A DNA stretch of 64,000 bases from Galbula dea (lineage: Eukaryota; Chordata; Aves; Piciformes; Galbulidae), in NCBI GenBank assembly GCA_013399015.1, contig VWZX01006105.1, forward strand, positions 62,001-126,000, in the 5' to 3' direction. Shown piece after piece: positions 37,835 to 50,046 of the stretch. Each line of letters begins with the position of its first letter. Within the stretch, counting starts at the first letter, position 1. The position numbers and the translations under genes are program-made. The notes below the pieces were generated by a model. The model saw nothing but the letters and a program-made list of their open reading frames with translations, did not search any database and was not told the origin of the DNA.

Positions 37835-40800
37835 CTTTGACACTGGAGTTTGTTTAATAGGATCAGTCCCAAACCCCTTTTCTCAAACTCTGCTATTTCA
37901 TTTCTCACAGTGGATTCTTAGAGGTTCATTTTCTTGCATGTGACTTCTTCATAAATACTAGATGGAAAGGATTTATTTTATTTGCTACCTGTTTATACTC
38001 CTTCAGAGTTCCTTTCATACAGTTTCTTCTACATCTGGTTCCATACTTTCTATAGCAGGCTAAAATTATTTCTACATCCACTAACTTCATGACCTCCTCT
38101 CCGTTCCATCACTTTATGTACAGTAAAAATTGCCAAACAATATAACCTGAAGTCTTTGGGGAAGCTCATTTCTTTTGGTGCTTTGACTTCAAGTGTCTTT
38201 CCACTTTTGCCAGACTGAGCAAAAACTCAGAATATACAATTGCTTCTAGCAGTTACTTAATATTGTCCCTGTGTCCTACTTAGAGTGTTGAGTGGGTGCC
38301 AAATACCATGTGTTGCCCATTGTGGTAGTAGGTTTAAGCACACAGTCATTTACCCACAGAAATCTGACTGAGATTTCTGCCTCATTTCATGTCATTTCTG
38401 AGAATAAACAATTCTTACTCAGCTATGATTTTCCATCCTTGTTAGCTAAGCCAGATTTGCAATGGTGGCCTAGAAATAAGTGTGCTTACTATGCTGTGAC
38501 CATCAAGTTAGAAAGTCACTGGTTCCCTCTCCCACAATTCATTATAATTGTTTTGGATTCTTTTGGCTTTGATAGAATGAGACTATTAAATGTTGTGAAA
38601 TTTGGCTGCTCATGGTTATTCTTTTCAAAGCTTTCAGTGTTGTCAGATTTTTATCCTAATGCTTTTTCCTACAAGCTGAACGATTGCTCCCTCCCACTAA
38701 CCTGTGCCCTTGCGTGGCTCACCCTGATGTTTCCTTTTTAATGCCAAAATAGGTTGCCAGGCTTTTTTGCACCATAAATGACAATCTAACAAAACCTGCA
38801 CAGATGTTACAAAGGCCCAGGAGTGCTCCAGAAAATTTGGTCCCCTTTCAGTGTCATGCACAAAAAGTCTGACCACATCAGATCAAAGATTTGCCTTCAT
38901 ACATTGCAAAGTGTATTTTCCCTCCACATGATGAATCAGAGAGATGCTGCATATACACACAACCTTCTAATAAACACCTCCATTCAATATGTCTTTGAAA
39001 AGTACAGCATGAGTCTTATTTTTATGGATTTCTCTATTGTAGGACAAGAGGGAGAAAAAGTAAAGAATCAAAAATCGGTGTTTTCAAAATAAAAGCAAAT
39101 TTAATTTGTTATTTATTTGTGACATCTAGGGAAGAAGGAATGAAGTGGAAGAGCTGGCTTAAGAGCTTTTCATACTTTACACTGAAAAAACAATAAATAG
39201 AAGATGGGAATTAGTGGATTGATAGCTCTGCATCCACTGAGCACTCCTGGTCAATTACCACTGTTAATCACTTTTTACCTGTGATTCTGTTAACACTATC
39301 TGCAGTGGCTGCATGAATAAAGATGACCAAGTTAAAGGAGCAATTCCAAACACATTCCTCTGTTTTCTAGTTGCAACCAATTTTTTTCCTATTATAGTCT
39401 GGCAATGTTTTCAGTGATACTTACAGTATCTTAGGGAATGAGTATTTCTCAGCATTTCACAATGGTTTGAGATCTTTATAACAAACTTGGTGAACTGAAC
39501 CATATTCAATCAACTAGCTCTACACATTATCATATGTCAATTAGAGTCATATAAAATCAACCCATTTTTAACTATTCTCCTTTTACTTTCTGTAATTTTT
39601 GAGTGCCTCCATAATACACCCAAGTGGAATTATCATGGAAATTCATGGAAATATTGTGATGATATACTGGATGATAAAAAGATGCTCAAGTAATTTCTGG
39701 GTATTACGTTTTTGCAAGCTAATTTATTGTATTATAATGGGAGCAATTTTCACCCTTTTCATATAGGAAAATATTACATCCAAAAGATGAGATGTATGAT
39801 CTGAATTAAATTTGCTTTTTTATGGAGAATCCATCTAAGTTTGTTTTGTCAATGTCTCTAAACCTATGTGTTTGAAAGAAAAACTCAAACCTTATATACA
39901 GATCTTTCATAGACTTCATCATTTTCGCCCTCAACTTTAAAAAAAACATAGTTTTCTTGGAAAAAAATGTATTTTGAAAAGTGGTACTTTTAAAGTGCTG
40001 TTGAAGAGTTCTCAAAAATAATTAACATTCTCTAAGCTTTTCTGCAGTTAGAGTCAAAAGATGTATTAACACTATCTCCAACACATGCTGAATTCAGCCA
40101 AAAACCTCACTTTTCAAAATTTTATTCAGAGTTTACAATAAGAAAAGTGTCTTTGAAAACATACAAGTATTGCCTGCTCTGCCAACTGAGTTCTGGAGAC
40201 TGAGAGTCAAGCAGGATTATTTCTGATTTTTGCCACATCACCAATACCTAAATACTTTGCCAGCCCTCTCCTAAGTCATTAACTTTAAACAGCTCCATTA
40301 CATTGAAGAATTTTGTATAATTCTTAGTGATGATGACAGAATTTAGCCCGGGAACTAAAGCTTAGTTTCCCATTTTGTTGATGATGTGAAAAACAGTAGA
40401 CCATCTAGCATGCTCTTCCCCTTTAACAAAAGTGTGTTTGTTTCCATTCAAGCAGATTAGCTCCAAGTATGCACAGAATAGATGATGTTTACTGATAAAA
40501 GTGTGATTGCATAAATTGGTCTGTTATTTTTCTCTGTGAACAGAATTCATCTTAGTGTTAAAGGACCTGCTTGCACTTTGTGGAGTGAAACAGAGACATC
40601 TCTATTTTGTACTTATAAATATTTGATCATTGTTTTAAGAACAACAGTAATAGACCATAACTCATTGTTAAGAGTGTGTTACCTGACATACTGTGCCAGT
40701 CCACAGAAGATACAATGTGTTGCCTCCCTTTCACCATTGGTCTGAGTGTTTAGCTCAAACTGTACATACCTCTCTGTGATAAAAACCTGGAGGTGTGTTG

Positions 40801-40868
40801 TGCAGCTTCTCTGTTGGACTCCAGAATTGGTCTTCACATTAATATGTGATCCTCTCTGTCTATAATAT
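37835..40868. other. AT-rich non-coding DNA, no gene seen
   Basis: One of the longest open frames in the window (149 codons, plus, 38292-38741) lies here. Its translation resembles no known family, it lacks a convincing start context, and one or two frames of this length are expected by chance. It is not called a gene. No repeat family was recognised. Confidence 0.5.
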
Positions 40869-41626
40869 GTCAAGTTTTGCACCTGGGAAAGACCAGCCCC
40901 ATGGATGAGTATAGGTTGGGGACTGACCTGTTGGAGAGCAGTGAAGGGGAAAGGGACCTGGGGGTCCTGGTAGATGGAAGGATGAGCATGAGCCAGCAGT
41001 GTGCTCTTGTGGCCAGGAGGGCCAATGGGATTCTGGGGTGGATTAGAAGGGGTGTGGTTAGTAAGTCAAGAGAAGTTTCTTTCCCCCTTTACTCTACCCT
41101 GGTGAGGCTGCATCTGGAATATTGTGTCCAGTTCTGGGCCCCTCAGTTTAAGAAGGATAAGGAACTGCTGGAAAGAGTCCAGCACAGAGCCACCAGGTGA
41201 TAAAGAGAGTGGAACATCGTCCTTCTGAGGAAAGGCTGAGGGAGCTGGGTCTCTTTAGCTTGGAGAAGAGGAGAGTAAGGGGTGACTTTATCTATGCTTT
41301 TAGGCATGTGAAGGGTGAGTGTCAGGAGGATGGGGTCAGGGTCTTCTCAGTGAAGCCCAGTGACAAGACAAGGGTCAATGTCTCTAAGCTGAAGCATAGG
41401 AGATTCCATATGAATACAAGAAAAACATTTTTCCCAGTTCGGGTGCCAGAGCACTGGCACAGACTGCCCAGAGAGGTTGTGGAGTTTCCTCCTGTGGAGG
41501 TATTCAAAACCCATCTGGATGTGCTTCTGTGTGAGCTGGTCTAGGGAATTCTGCTGTGGCAGGGGGGTTGGACTAGATGATGTTTCCAGGTCCCTTCCAA
41601 CTCCTAACATTCTGTGATTCTGTGAT
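40869..41626 (+). mobile_element. CR1 LINE, best-preserved copy, with part of ORF2
   Basis: The element begins inside ORF2 and runs to the 3' tail (ATTCTGTGATTCTGTGAT). The first frame (40877-41200) reads YRLGTDLLESSEGERDLGVL, then SQQCALVARRANGILG, HLEYCVQFWAPQ and ELLERVQHRATR. This is the C-terminal thumb and linker of CR1 reverse transcriptase. A one-base frame change at about 41197 moves the sense frame to 41197-41544. That frame continues EERLRELGLFSLEKRRVRGD, HWHRLPREVVEFP and ends after VFKTHLDVLLCELV with TAG. The 3' region then has GGTTGGACTAGATGATG and CCTTCCAACTCC. The polymerase catalytic core and endonuclease are missing, so it cannot move by itself. It is the same subfamily as the 35.3-kb copy. 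Confidence 0.97.
40877..41544 (+). pseudogene. CR1 ORF2 (reverse transcriptase) C-terminal remnant, frameshifted
   Basis: About 220 codons of ORF2 protein survive in two frames that meet near 41197-41200. The upstream frame hits TGA where a canonical copy continues Arg-Ala-Thr-Lys-Met-Ile. A single-base loss in the Lys-Met codons explains the change. No other stop interrupts the stretch, so the copy has had limited decay. In an intact element the protein nicks target DNA and copies its own RNA from the 3' tail; this fragment holds none of the catalytic motifs. Confidence 0.9.
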
Positions 41627-42099
41627 TATTTTGATGAGATAGTTCCTACTGTTTAGGACTGGTTCCTTTTGCAAAGAGTGTTGAAAAGAAAATCCCATAA
41701 TTTACTTTTAAAGAAGCAATAATGAAACATTCTTTTGCAATGCTTTTTATACCAAAAACATCTTGACTTATATACAAACACATACACAAACACAAACTAC
41801 ATAACACATTACAGAAATCCAGTACCTCTGGGTTGTTATGAGACAAAAATCTTGTCATAGCAACCTCTTATGACTGCATATTTTATCATGAGACAATTTC
41901 TAAGCTTATTTTAGCCCCTTCCTTGAGGTAAACAGCAATATTCAGAAAAACATAGTACACTTTCTGAAGTCCAAGGGTTTTATGTACAGACTTTTACTTA
42001 GGAGAAGGAAAAAAATGAAAACAAACTTTTTAAAAGAATTTAAAGCACACTTCCTTGTGTGCCAAGATATTCTGTCCCTTGCATATCTTACACAGCCTT
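41627..42099. other. AT-rich non-coding DNA, no gene seen
   Basis: No exon or known repeat was found. A CACAAACA-type patch lies near 41778-41796. Confidence 0.55.
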
Positions 42100-42450
42100 C
42101 TCCTGCGTCAGACAAAGGTACCCTTCTTAACTGAATCCCGTGGAGCTGAAGTGTAGCTCTGATACACTGATAATGCTAGATTTTTATAGGTTCCAGGGAT
42201 TTTCTTCCTCCTCCTCTCCTGTTGTGTGTGCCAGAGGTCTCCTGTTTCCTGTCTCCAGCTGATAGTGCTGGGACGTTGGGGGGTCAGGGAGAAAGGGAGG
42301 CGGCTAGTCCCTCCGTGGCTGGGGAGAGCGGGGCGGGGAAGGGGGGGTGTGAGGCTGGCAGTGTCTGACAGCTGAAACAGATGATGCCGCACACCACCTA
42401 TGTAAACAGAAATAGGCGCTGGGGCTGATGTAGCACGGAGATATGACCCT
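42100..42450. promoter_or_regulatory. Small GC-rich, CpG-containing block, candidate regulatory element
   Basis: This block is clearly richer in GC and CpG than its surroundings, with about ten CpGs in 350 bases. It carries a GGGGCGGGG Sp1/KLF-type box at 42330-42338 and a CTGACAGCTG word (MEIS- and E-box-like) near 42366. Strong G runs lie on the plus strand. A minus-strand frame of 118 codons spans it, but its composition is Pro-, Ser- and Arg-rich and it matches no family known to me. It could be a minor promoter, an enhancer, or the exon of an unknown non-coding RNA. Confidence 0.4.
42321..42347 (+). other. Putative G-quadruplex motif
   Basis: Four G runs (4, 4, 4 and 7 Gs) are separated by loops of 5, 1 and 2 bases, which satisfies the usual four-run rule with short loops. 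It overlaps the Sp1-type box in the GC-rich block, a combination often seen near promoters. Confidence 0.8.
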
Positions 42451-45400
42451 GCCCATAGAGCCACTGAGTCTAGACTCCAGATGTGTTCTCACTGTTACCA
42501 GGCCAATTCAGATCCAACTGGTAAATATTTCTACCAGATGACAGTGGGCTTGGTTACAGAAATGAGGACAAAGGACAAAAATAGGCAGAAAATGAGTACT
42601 GGGCATTATTGCTGCTTAGAAAAATATTCTGCATAGTTTTAGAGATGTTAAGGGGCAATTATTTAAATAGATCGTATACATTCTTTTATTTTTTTACCAT
42701 ATTCAGCTGAAAAAGTTCCAAGGCAAACTGAAGCCTATTTAGGCAATTTAGGCACTTAAAATGAACTGGAAAAGGGATCTGTAAAGGATAAAATAAAATT
42801 TATACTAGGATTTTGACATATGGACATAAAGAAATGAGGAAAAATCATAGCGTTGACAACCTCTGGGTGGTAAACACCAGTTTGATGGGAAAGGAGTGTT
42901 ATGTGATTTATTTACAGAAATGAGTAATTATAGAACAAGGGCACTGTGCAGATGACAATTCAGTAGACAAACCCCTATCTCTTGGTGTTTCATCTCCCCA
43001 GATGTAGGATTGTGACTCCTAGACTGTGTGGTGTTCAGAATATCATAAAGCATGTCAATTAGCAGCTGAGCACCACTGATGCAATCAAGGCTCTGACAAG
43101 CTTTTGCATTTGCCTCAGACAACTAGAATGAAGCAACAGAGATCTGATGTGATCTGGGCTCTGTTTTAATGCCTTTTCCTTCATGTATGGTATCATGCCA
43201 CATAACAGTAGGTGAAATATCTGTCTTTGCTGAGAGTTGCAATCCTAGGCAGTGTGTGCTAAGGGACGGTAAGCATAAGAGAATATTATCTATATCCTTT
43301 ATGAAGACATTTATAATTTGCACAAATATTATACAATTCTTTGTCTGAGTCCCATGTTTACAAGATGACTGCCAATAAGTGATTCCAGCAGGAGGTTTGT
43401 GAACAGAATATATGTGACTGTAAATGGTCTTTGGTGAGCGAGAAGGGTAGGAGACCTGTTTTTCGCATTTTGTGATGAACCTGCCTGAAATTCATTGTCT
43501 GGCTGACGAGTTGGACAAAAACCACAGTACTTAAGCATTGATAAGGTATGGAGTTTCAGCTATGAAAGGAAATTAATGAACAAAAGTGGTTTTTAAAATT
43601 TTCTTCCACATAATCGGAAGTTTGTATGAAAGTTGTTATATTGTCTTGAAAACCGTTTGTTAGAATAAAGTTGTTTCCTAGCATGTTTAATACTGAATGC
43701 ATTGGTGCAAAATGTATAACTTCAGCCTTGCAACAGAGTATTTTGGGGATGTTTTTTCCTTACTCCAATAATTGGTAGCTAAATAGTTACTTTTATGACA
43801 CACAAATATGGGCAAGCAAAATAGCATTCAGATCAGCAGAGGCTGAAGCCAAGCTACCTATAAAAGCAAGGTTAGAAATGGCTTAGCTATTAAAATGACC
43901 ACATTAAACAAGGAATAGCTTGGCTCCTCACTTTGGACTCATAAACCAGCAGTAGGAGCTTTGAACTGACGGAGAAAGGTTGCCCTAATCTAAATGTTCC
44001 TTGAGATGACCTTTTAAATAGTTAACCTTCTGGTTATGTTGTAACTGCAGCTTTTTCTGTGCACACCTGTGAAGCTATTACTTTGTGTTTGAGAGACACA
44101 GTGGATTTACTTGCTAATTGGCTCCTGTTGCACTATGTTCCTTTGCTTTTTCTCTTTCCTCTCATCTTCCCTTTGTGTTTGAGGAGCTGTAGCCAAGTGC
44201 TAAATATTCCTGAGGAGAAGTTTGCAAGCGTGGGTACAAAATGGTTTGGCTGACTACTCAGACAATATCAGTACATACTCTCTGGTGAGTAGTAGTGTAC
44301 TATGAAACCACTGCATTTAATTGGGTTACTGCTGCTGATCATTTTGTGCAGCTATACTGAGGGTTTACTAACAGAGTCTCTGACATAACACAGTTTCTTT
44401 CTCGGACATTTTCACCCACATACAGAGGAAAAGAAGGTGCAAGTCTGACAGGCAAAAGACTGAGGCTTTGTCTTTATAAAAAACCACGCTGCTTAATCCT
44501 TCCAGAGAAGGGAGCATTTGTTCACCTGATTGGTTGACACCAAGCTTCCTGGTACCAAAATAAACAATTTTTAAAATGCAGATGAATTAGCATAAAAGGA
44601 GAGAAGACACTGAAGACACAACAGAAGTTTTGATTTGGTGGAGAATAAAGAGCAGCAGACCTTTCAAGAAAAAACAAACAAACAAAGCAATACTATTAGT
44701 TTCCTTCACCAGAGGATCCCATCTTCCATAACTGACTGTTCTCAACAGGATCAGCATCTGAGAACTGACCCTATTCTCCACTCCCTTTTCACCTGAGAAG
44801 AGCTTTCTAAACAGGGATAGCTCTTTGATCTTCTGGCTTCCTGTATAACCATCCACACCATGGTTATTCAGCAACTCCACCTCACTGACCAGGTGAATGA
44901 ACATACTTGAAGCAATATCATACAGTACTGTCTACAGAACATTAAAACTATAGTAGATTCTTATCTCCCACAGCCTCTAGGACAGAAAAATCTAATGACC
45001 TCCTAGCCTTTATGCCCATGAATCATATAAAAATCACCTTTTTTTTTGGCAGACTGGGAGTAGGTGAGGACTTTCATGTCCCAAGAGTATCCAGCTTTAA
45101 GAATGGAATGCTACATCCCATGTTTCTGTCTGAAGTGAAATGCTAAATGATTTCAGCCTCAAGCTTAGTTGTCCCAAAGGTGTAAACAAACCTTTTTTCC
45201 TCTAGAAAAAAAGCCAGGAAATTGAAGTGCGGGAGAAACAGAGATAGAAACCTTTGACCTATTACAAAGCTAAGATGACCAAATGGGAACAAACTGACAA
45301 CTTTATGTACCATAAACACCTTGTGAAGGCCATTCAAACTGACACAAAGGCTACAAATAAGGTTACATCAAAAAGTGGCTGTAATGCAAGAAGATATTAA

Positions 45401-45648
45401 TGAACAACTTTTTTTCAAGAAAATTTTAATCTAGAATCTGGAAGAAGAAAATTTTGTTCCAAGCTACTGTTGATAACCCTGATGGATTAGATTTTTTTAA
45501 ATCTTTCTGAAATATAGATTTTTTCAGTTCTACACAAAAATATTTATTTTTCCATACAAATGTAATTTGTATAGAGATGCACACATAGTAAGTGAAGATG
45601 CTATCTAGACTCTGTAAAAGAACAAGTGTTTATTACGATCTCTCACGT
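42451..45648. other. AT-rich non-coding DNA, no gene seen
   Basis: No gene or repeat family was recognised. Short ACAAACAAACAAA sequence occurs near 44674-44686. Open frames are at most about 105 codons with no recognisable protein. Confidence 0.55.
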
Positions 45649-45800
45649 CTTTTCCCTTTTCCCTTTCCCTGTCTTCTCCTCAATTTCCCTTTCTCTTTTG
45701 TCTTTCTCTTTCTTTTCTTCGTTCTCTTTTTCTTTCTCTTTCCCTTTTCTTTCCCATTCTTTCTTCTTACCTTTACCTTTGCTTTACCTTTACTTGTTTT
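45649..45800. repeat. Polypyrimidine tract (polypurine on the minus strand)
   Basis: About 150 bases are almost wholly C and T, with CCCTTT, TCTTTC and CTTTCC words and few interruptions. It is less regular than the 28.6-kb array, so it has had more time to decay. Open frames crossing it give Phe, Ser and Pro strings (plus) or Lys and Arg strings (minus) and are artefacts of composition. It may adopt triplex structure. Confidence 0.9.
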
Positions 45801-46529
45801 ACTTCTTAAACATTCCCATAGGCCTTTATTTGCAGTTTTAGACTTCAGAATACCTTTAGATATACAGTTGTGCACATATGTACATTTAAATAATACTCCT
45901 AGCACATGTGTATTGTTTCACTTCTATCCCAAAAATTCTAAGGAGTTTTCTTACAGTCTTTGTTTACTGACTGTCCATAGGACATCAGAAGGTAATTCAC
46001 AAATAATAGTGCCTTTGAGTTTAGAGAAGGGAAAAATATAAACATACATGTTTTCATTAGACAAACAAATAAATGGAAGAAAATAAAAGTAATGAAAGGA
46101 TTTTACTTTTGCTTATTATTGTAATTTATCCTTTATTTTTCAATTTAAGAAAGTAATTTTTAAAAAGCAGAGCACAGGTCTGTTTGAGTAACTCCACATT
46201 TAATAATTATGCAACACCAGGAAACGTTCCCAGGGGCTGGCATCTGATCTCTTACACTGTTAAACTGTCAGACTGGTCCCAGTACATTTCTAACCCTGGC
46301 CAACAAGCCCTATCCCAGACAATTCCTGGGAATGGTGCAGGAAGTAGCATTGGCAAGGACTACTCCAATAGGCAGTTGGGATGGGGCCATCCTGTTTGGA
46401 AGGTAGGAGAGTTGAACAGTGTGAATATCAACAGTTTCATTCCTAGTTTGCCTCAGTGCCAGAGAACTGCATGATTAATTTGCTAGCATAGAGATATACT
46501 CTGTATGTCCATGTCCTGTGCTTATCATG
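45801..46529. other. Non-coding DNA, no gene seen
   Basis: A 96-codon plus-strand frame at 46184-46474 lies here but shows no known domain. The segment 46245-46420 is less AT-rich than its flanks. It could be part of the decayed repeat block that follows, but this was not established. Confidence 0.4.
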
Positions 46530-46640
46530 GAGTCCTAAAAAGGCAGATTATAAACTGGCAATATCAGGCCACTCAGGAGGATTATGGAAACTATGTAAGA
46601 ATTGTGAGAACATATTTTGTTTCAGGGCTAAAATATGAGT
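46530..46640 (+). mobile_element. Possible CR1 ORF2 scrap (N-terminal reverse transcriptase region)
   Basis: The plus-strand frame reads WQYQATQEDYGNYVRIVR, which resembles the CR1 ORF2 segment K.GQATQEDYKD.VR.CR upstream of the polymerase palm. The DNA CAGGCCACTCAGGAGGATTA is close to the consensus I remember. Similarity fades after about 30 codons. It is short and the call depends on one motif. Confidence 0.5.
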
Positions 46641-46683
46641 ATCACAAGGAGGAAGAGACCCCATTCTTGCTTAAATCAGTTTT

Positions 46684-46742
46684 ACAGAATCTCAGAATAA
46701 TCAAAGCTGGAAGGCACTTTTGGAGATTATCTAGTTACTGTT
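46684..46742 (-). mobile_element. CR1 3' terminus, minus strand
   Basis: TACAGAATCTCAGAATAATC followed by AAAGCTGGAAGGCACTTTTG and a TCTAGTTACTG end is the reverse complement of the avian CR1 3' untranslated terminus (tail octamers, then the conserved TTCCAACC-type word). Only about 60 bases are left. It faces the plus-strand scrap at 46530-46640, so two separate insertions or an inversion are needed. Confidence 0.75.
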
Positions 46743-49700
46743 GACAAAGGCACTGCAGGATGTCCACTATTTTAAAAGTATAAATATTTTAAGCAAGCAC
46801 ATAGATTTCCTCTAGAAATGTTCAGAATAATTTAGAAATAATCTGAAGACTGAAAATTTGGATCACTGACAACATGCGCTTCCTATTAACTCTTAATTAG
46901 GCACTTTTCATTAATAATGTCAGACTAACATATTACCACTGGCACATGGTAACTGCAGGATAATTATCTCTGGATACCGTGCTTGCAAGACTCCCTCTTT
47001 ACTATGGGGATCCCACAGTGTGCCCTGCAGCCCTTGTATCCTTATAGACCAGATTATAAAATCTGCTTGGAGAACTCCTTGATTCCTTTCCATTGAATTT
47101 CATCTTTCCTAGAGTCTAAGTGTGGATAACAGGGGAATATGATGTGTGCACAGTTCTTGCCTGGTAGGAAATCACAGTGCAGAGAGAACATAGTCCAGCC
47201 CTGGGTGCTGGGAATAACAAATATAATTCAACATGTGCAACACAAGCAATACCAGATCATTAAATCCTTGTGTACATTTGTCTAAATATTCTTCTCTGGT
47301 AGTGCTGGAATACTCAAGGTTTCACTGGCAGAGATATAGCTCCTTCCTGAACTTACTATCAGTACTTTTCCATCATAAGCAGACTTCCTGAAGGGAGCAC
47401 AGGGAAGAAGATAAGATGTGTAGGACTGCAAACACCACCCACATGGTGTAGGAGTGCACTCAGAGCAGGGCAGTGCCTCAGACACTTTGCTACATCTCCA
47501 GTGGTAAATGGAACAAGGCCAAAGACATCATGCGTCATTTTAAAGTGCTGGCACATCCCTGGAATGATTCTGATCTGTGCCTACCTGGCACCTCCTTTAG
47601 GCAATCCCCAGCCATGCTTTAGTGCCAAGAGACAAACCAGCCAAGGCTACAGATTTCAGGAATTGGAACATCAGCCCTGATCCTGCTTTGTGCCCTAGTG
47701 TAGACATAGAAAGCATAGCAACATCCAGCCTTGTTCCATTATAGGAAACATTTACATAATGAAAGTTTACATAAAATGCCCCAATCCAGAAGCTACTGTT
47801 GATAAGATACAAAATAGAGAGGAAGGATTGTAAGGCATTTGCTATTAACCTATATTTTTTCTAAATGCCCTGTTTTTCTGTGGGTGTGTGCAGCATTTAA
47901 CACAACTATGACATGGTCTTAATTTGGGGATATTGGAGGTTATAGGAAAATAATGCACAGAGGCAAAGCCAAACTGTACTTGGTCCTCTGTTTCAATCGT
48001 AGTGTATTTCAGATGGCCAGGACTTTGCAACTTTGAAGGTTTTTTTTCACTGTGAAAGCCATACTGACATATGGGTGACTATAGACACCATAGTATATTA
48101 TCATCACTGCTTTTTCCCAAGCAACCTTCTGTACTTCTCATGCAAATTCAAACCAAAAAATACAAATAAAACTTATTATTTATTGTGTGCTACTTTTTGG
48201 TTAACTGATGTCTCCTAGGGTAAAAGAAGAAAGCTTTACAGTATCCACCTCTTAAGTCCTGTGGAATATAACAGCTATACTCCTTAGTGATTCTGGTTTA
48301 AGCCATACTAATAGAGTTGTCTCTTTCAAGTGATCATCTGTTCACAGGACTGTTCTACAAGATAGCTGGAATCCTTCTAGGTAATATTTTTCTTTGTCTG
48401 ATTTCACCATTAACTTTTCTATTGTATTGCTCAAAAGTCTTCAAGTCATAAGTCCTCAGGAACAACTTCTTTATATGGCAACTGCAATTCCATATTAGCA
48501 GTCATCTTTTTACAAAGAAAACTGTAGTTCATTTGCATGAGGAAACTAATGGAATTTCACTTAATTGACATGGAAATTACAAGTTCAGCCATTTAATAAC
48601 TGGTCAGCCTGAACAGGCTTGACACTCAATAGTGATCTGGCTACAATCCGTGACTATTTTATGTCTTGCAAGATGCTTCTCCTGCTATTGGTAATCATTA
48701 CTGTATTGTGATCAAGAAACTTTGAGAGAAACTGGACATTATTGTTCTAGGCCCCCTGCAAACATTCAGGCTCCTAAACAGCTAAACAGATACAGATGAG
48801 GGAAGAAAAAGTTAGAGCAGCTAAAGTATCCTTTCCAAAGGGATGTGATCATTTGTCAAGCTGAGGAGAGTTCTCCTGGTTTCCTTTTTCTACAGCAGTG
48901 CTACATCCAGTGTAGAGCTTGCCTTCTTAATGCAATTTCAAAATGCTTTATACAGATTTCAGTGACATGAGGATGGCTCTAGCTCATTGTATTATCACTT
49001 CATTATATTATTGTATTGCAGTGGTATCTGGAGGATTCATTCACATACATAGGCACTGTAAAAAACACAGATCATTTCCTATCCTGCAAGTTTACAGTTA
49101 GCAGTGAATAACTAATATGAATTATTTAACATTCAAAATCATTCATCACTTCTTATTTTGGAAAAAAAAAAAAAGAAATCCACCACATGTTCAGGACTGT
49201 TTCAAAAAGAATGGGCTCATTTCCAGCCAAGAGTGTTTAAAAGCTCTAAAATGTTGTGTCCATTTTATAAAGACAGGTTCATTCAGTCAGACAAAAATAT
49301 TGCTGATAAAAGTAACTTATGTTTCAGACTACTAAATAATTCAATCTACAAATAATCCTCAGTATAAAAAGGAGAACTGACCTGTCACCCTTTTCCCATT
49401 AAACCATCTGCAACAGAGGTCAGATAAATAAAGTGTAGTCTGATGGAGTGTGACACTTTATTATCTTTTACTGAAAATAACACATTTTTTTCAACTGAAG
49501 CACTAAAGCACTATCTTGCACATGATATGCATTCACTGGAATCAGTTTATACAGACACATCTATTAAAAACACATGCAAACCCAGGTCACACCCAGCATG
49601 CTGTTGCATACAACCCACCAGCAGACTTAACATCTGCTTTTACAACCTGAATTTTGGTCAAGTTGTGTGCATATGTGTTATTAGCAAATCCACAATATCA

Positions 49701-50015
49701 GTTTCCTGATCTGTGTACTGTCAAACACTCCAGAGGACATTTGGGGTTGAAACTTACAACTGCAAAAACTGTCATTTCCAGTGGCTTTACAGACTGAACA
49801 TTTCCTGTTACATTCAAGAAATGCAGACTCCAATAGGATGTGGTACACAATTAGGCATGGGCTTGTTAAAATAATTGTCTAATGTCCATCAAATAAAGAA
49901 GAAAGCCTGAATCATTCCCTGAGACATGCTGGAAGCAGTGACTCTCATATTGGTATGTTTACCATAGAAACCTTCAGAAACTGACTTCTGGGTTTCCTTT
50001 TTTTTGTGTGTAGGA
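46743..50015. other. AT-rich non-coding DNA, no gene seen
   Basis: No exon or repeat family was recognised. An adenine run lies at 49161-49174. The stretch at about 48525-48600 has an octamer-type ATTTGCAT and TTAATTGACA words that would suit a conserved element, but this is composition only. Confidence 0.5.
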
Positions 50016-50046
50016 GGGGGACTGGGGGTGTTGTGGGGGTTTTGGG
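50016..50046 (+). other. Putative G-quadruplex motif
   Basis: Four G runs (5, 5, 5 and 3 Gs) are separated by loops of 3, 6 and 4 bases. It sits at the edge of a G/T-rich tract that runs on to about 50095 (TTTTGTTTGTTTTG words). No gene is adjacent, so any role is unknown. Confidence 0.8.

Noticed and set aside
38292..38741. 149-codon plus-strand open frame
   Set aside because: No recognisable domain or family. One or two frames of this length are expected by chance in 64 kb of this composition. Splice and codon-use evidence is absent.
45592..46041. 149-codon frame, and an overlapping Lys- and Arg-rich minus-strand frame
   Set aside because: Both are translations of the polypyrimidine/polypurine tract.
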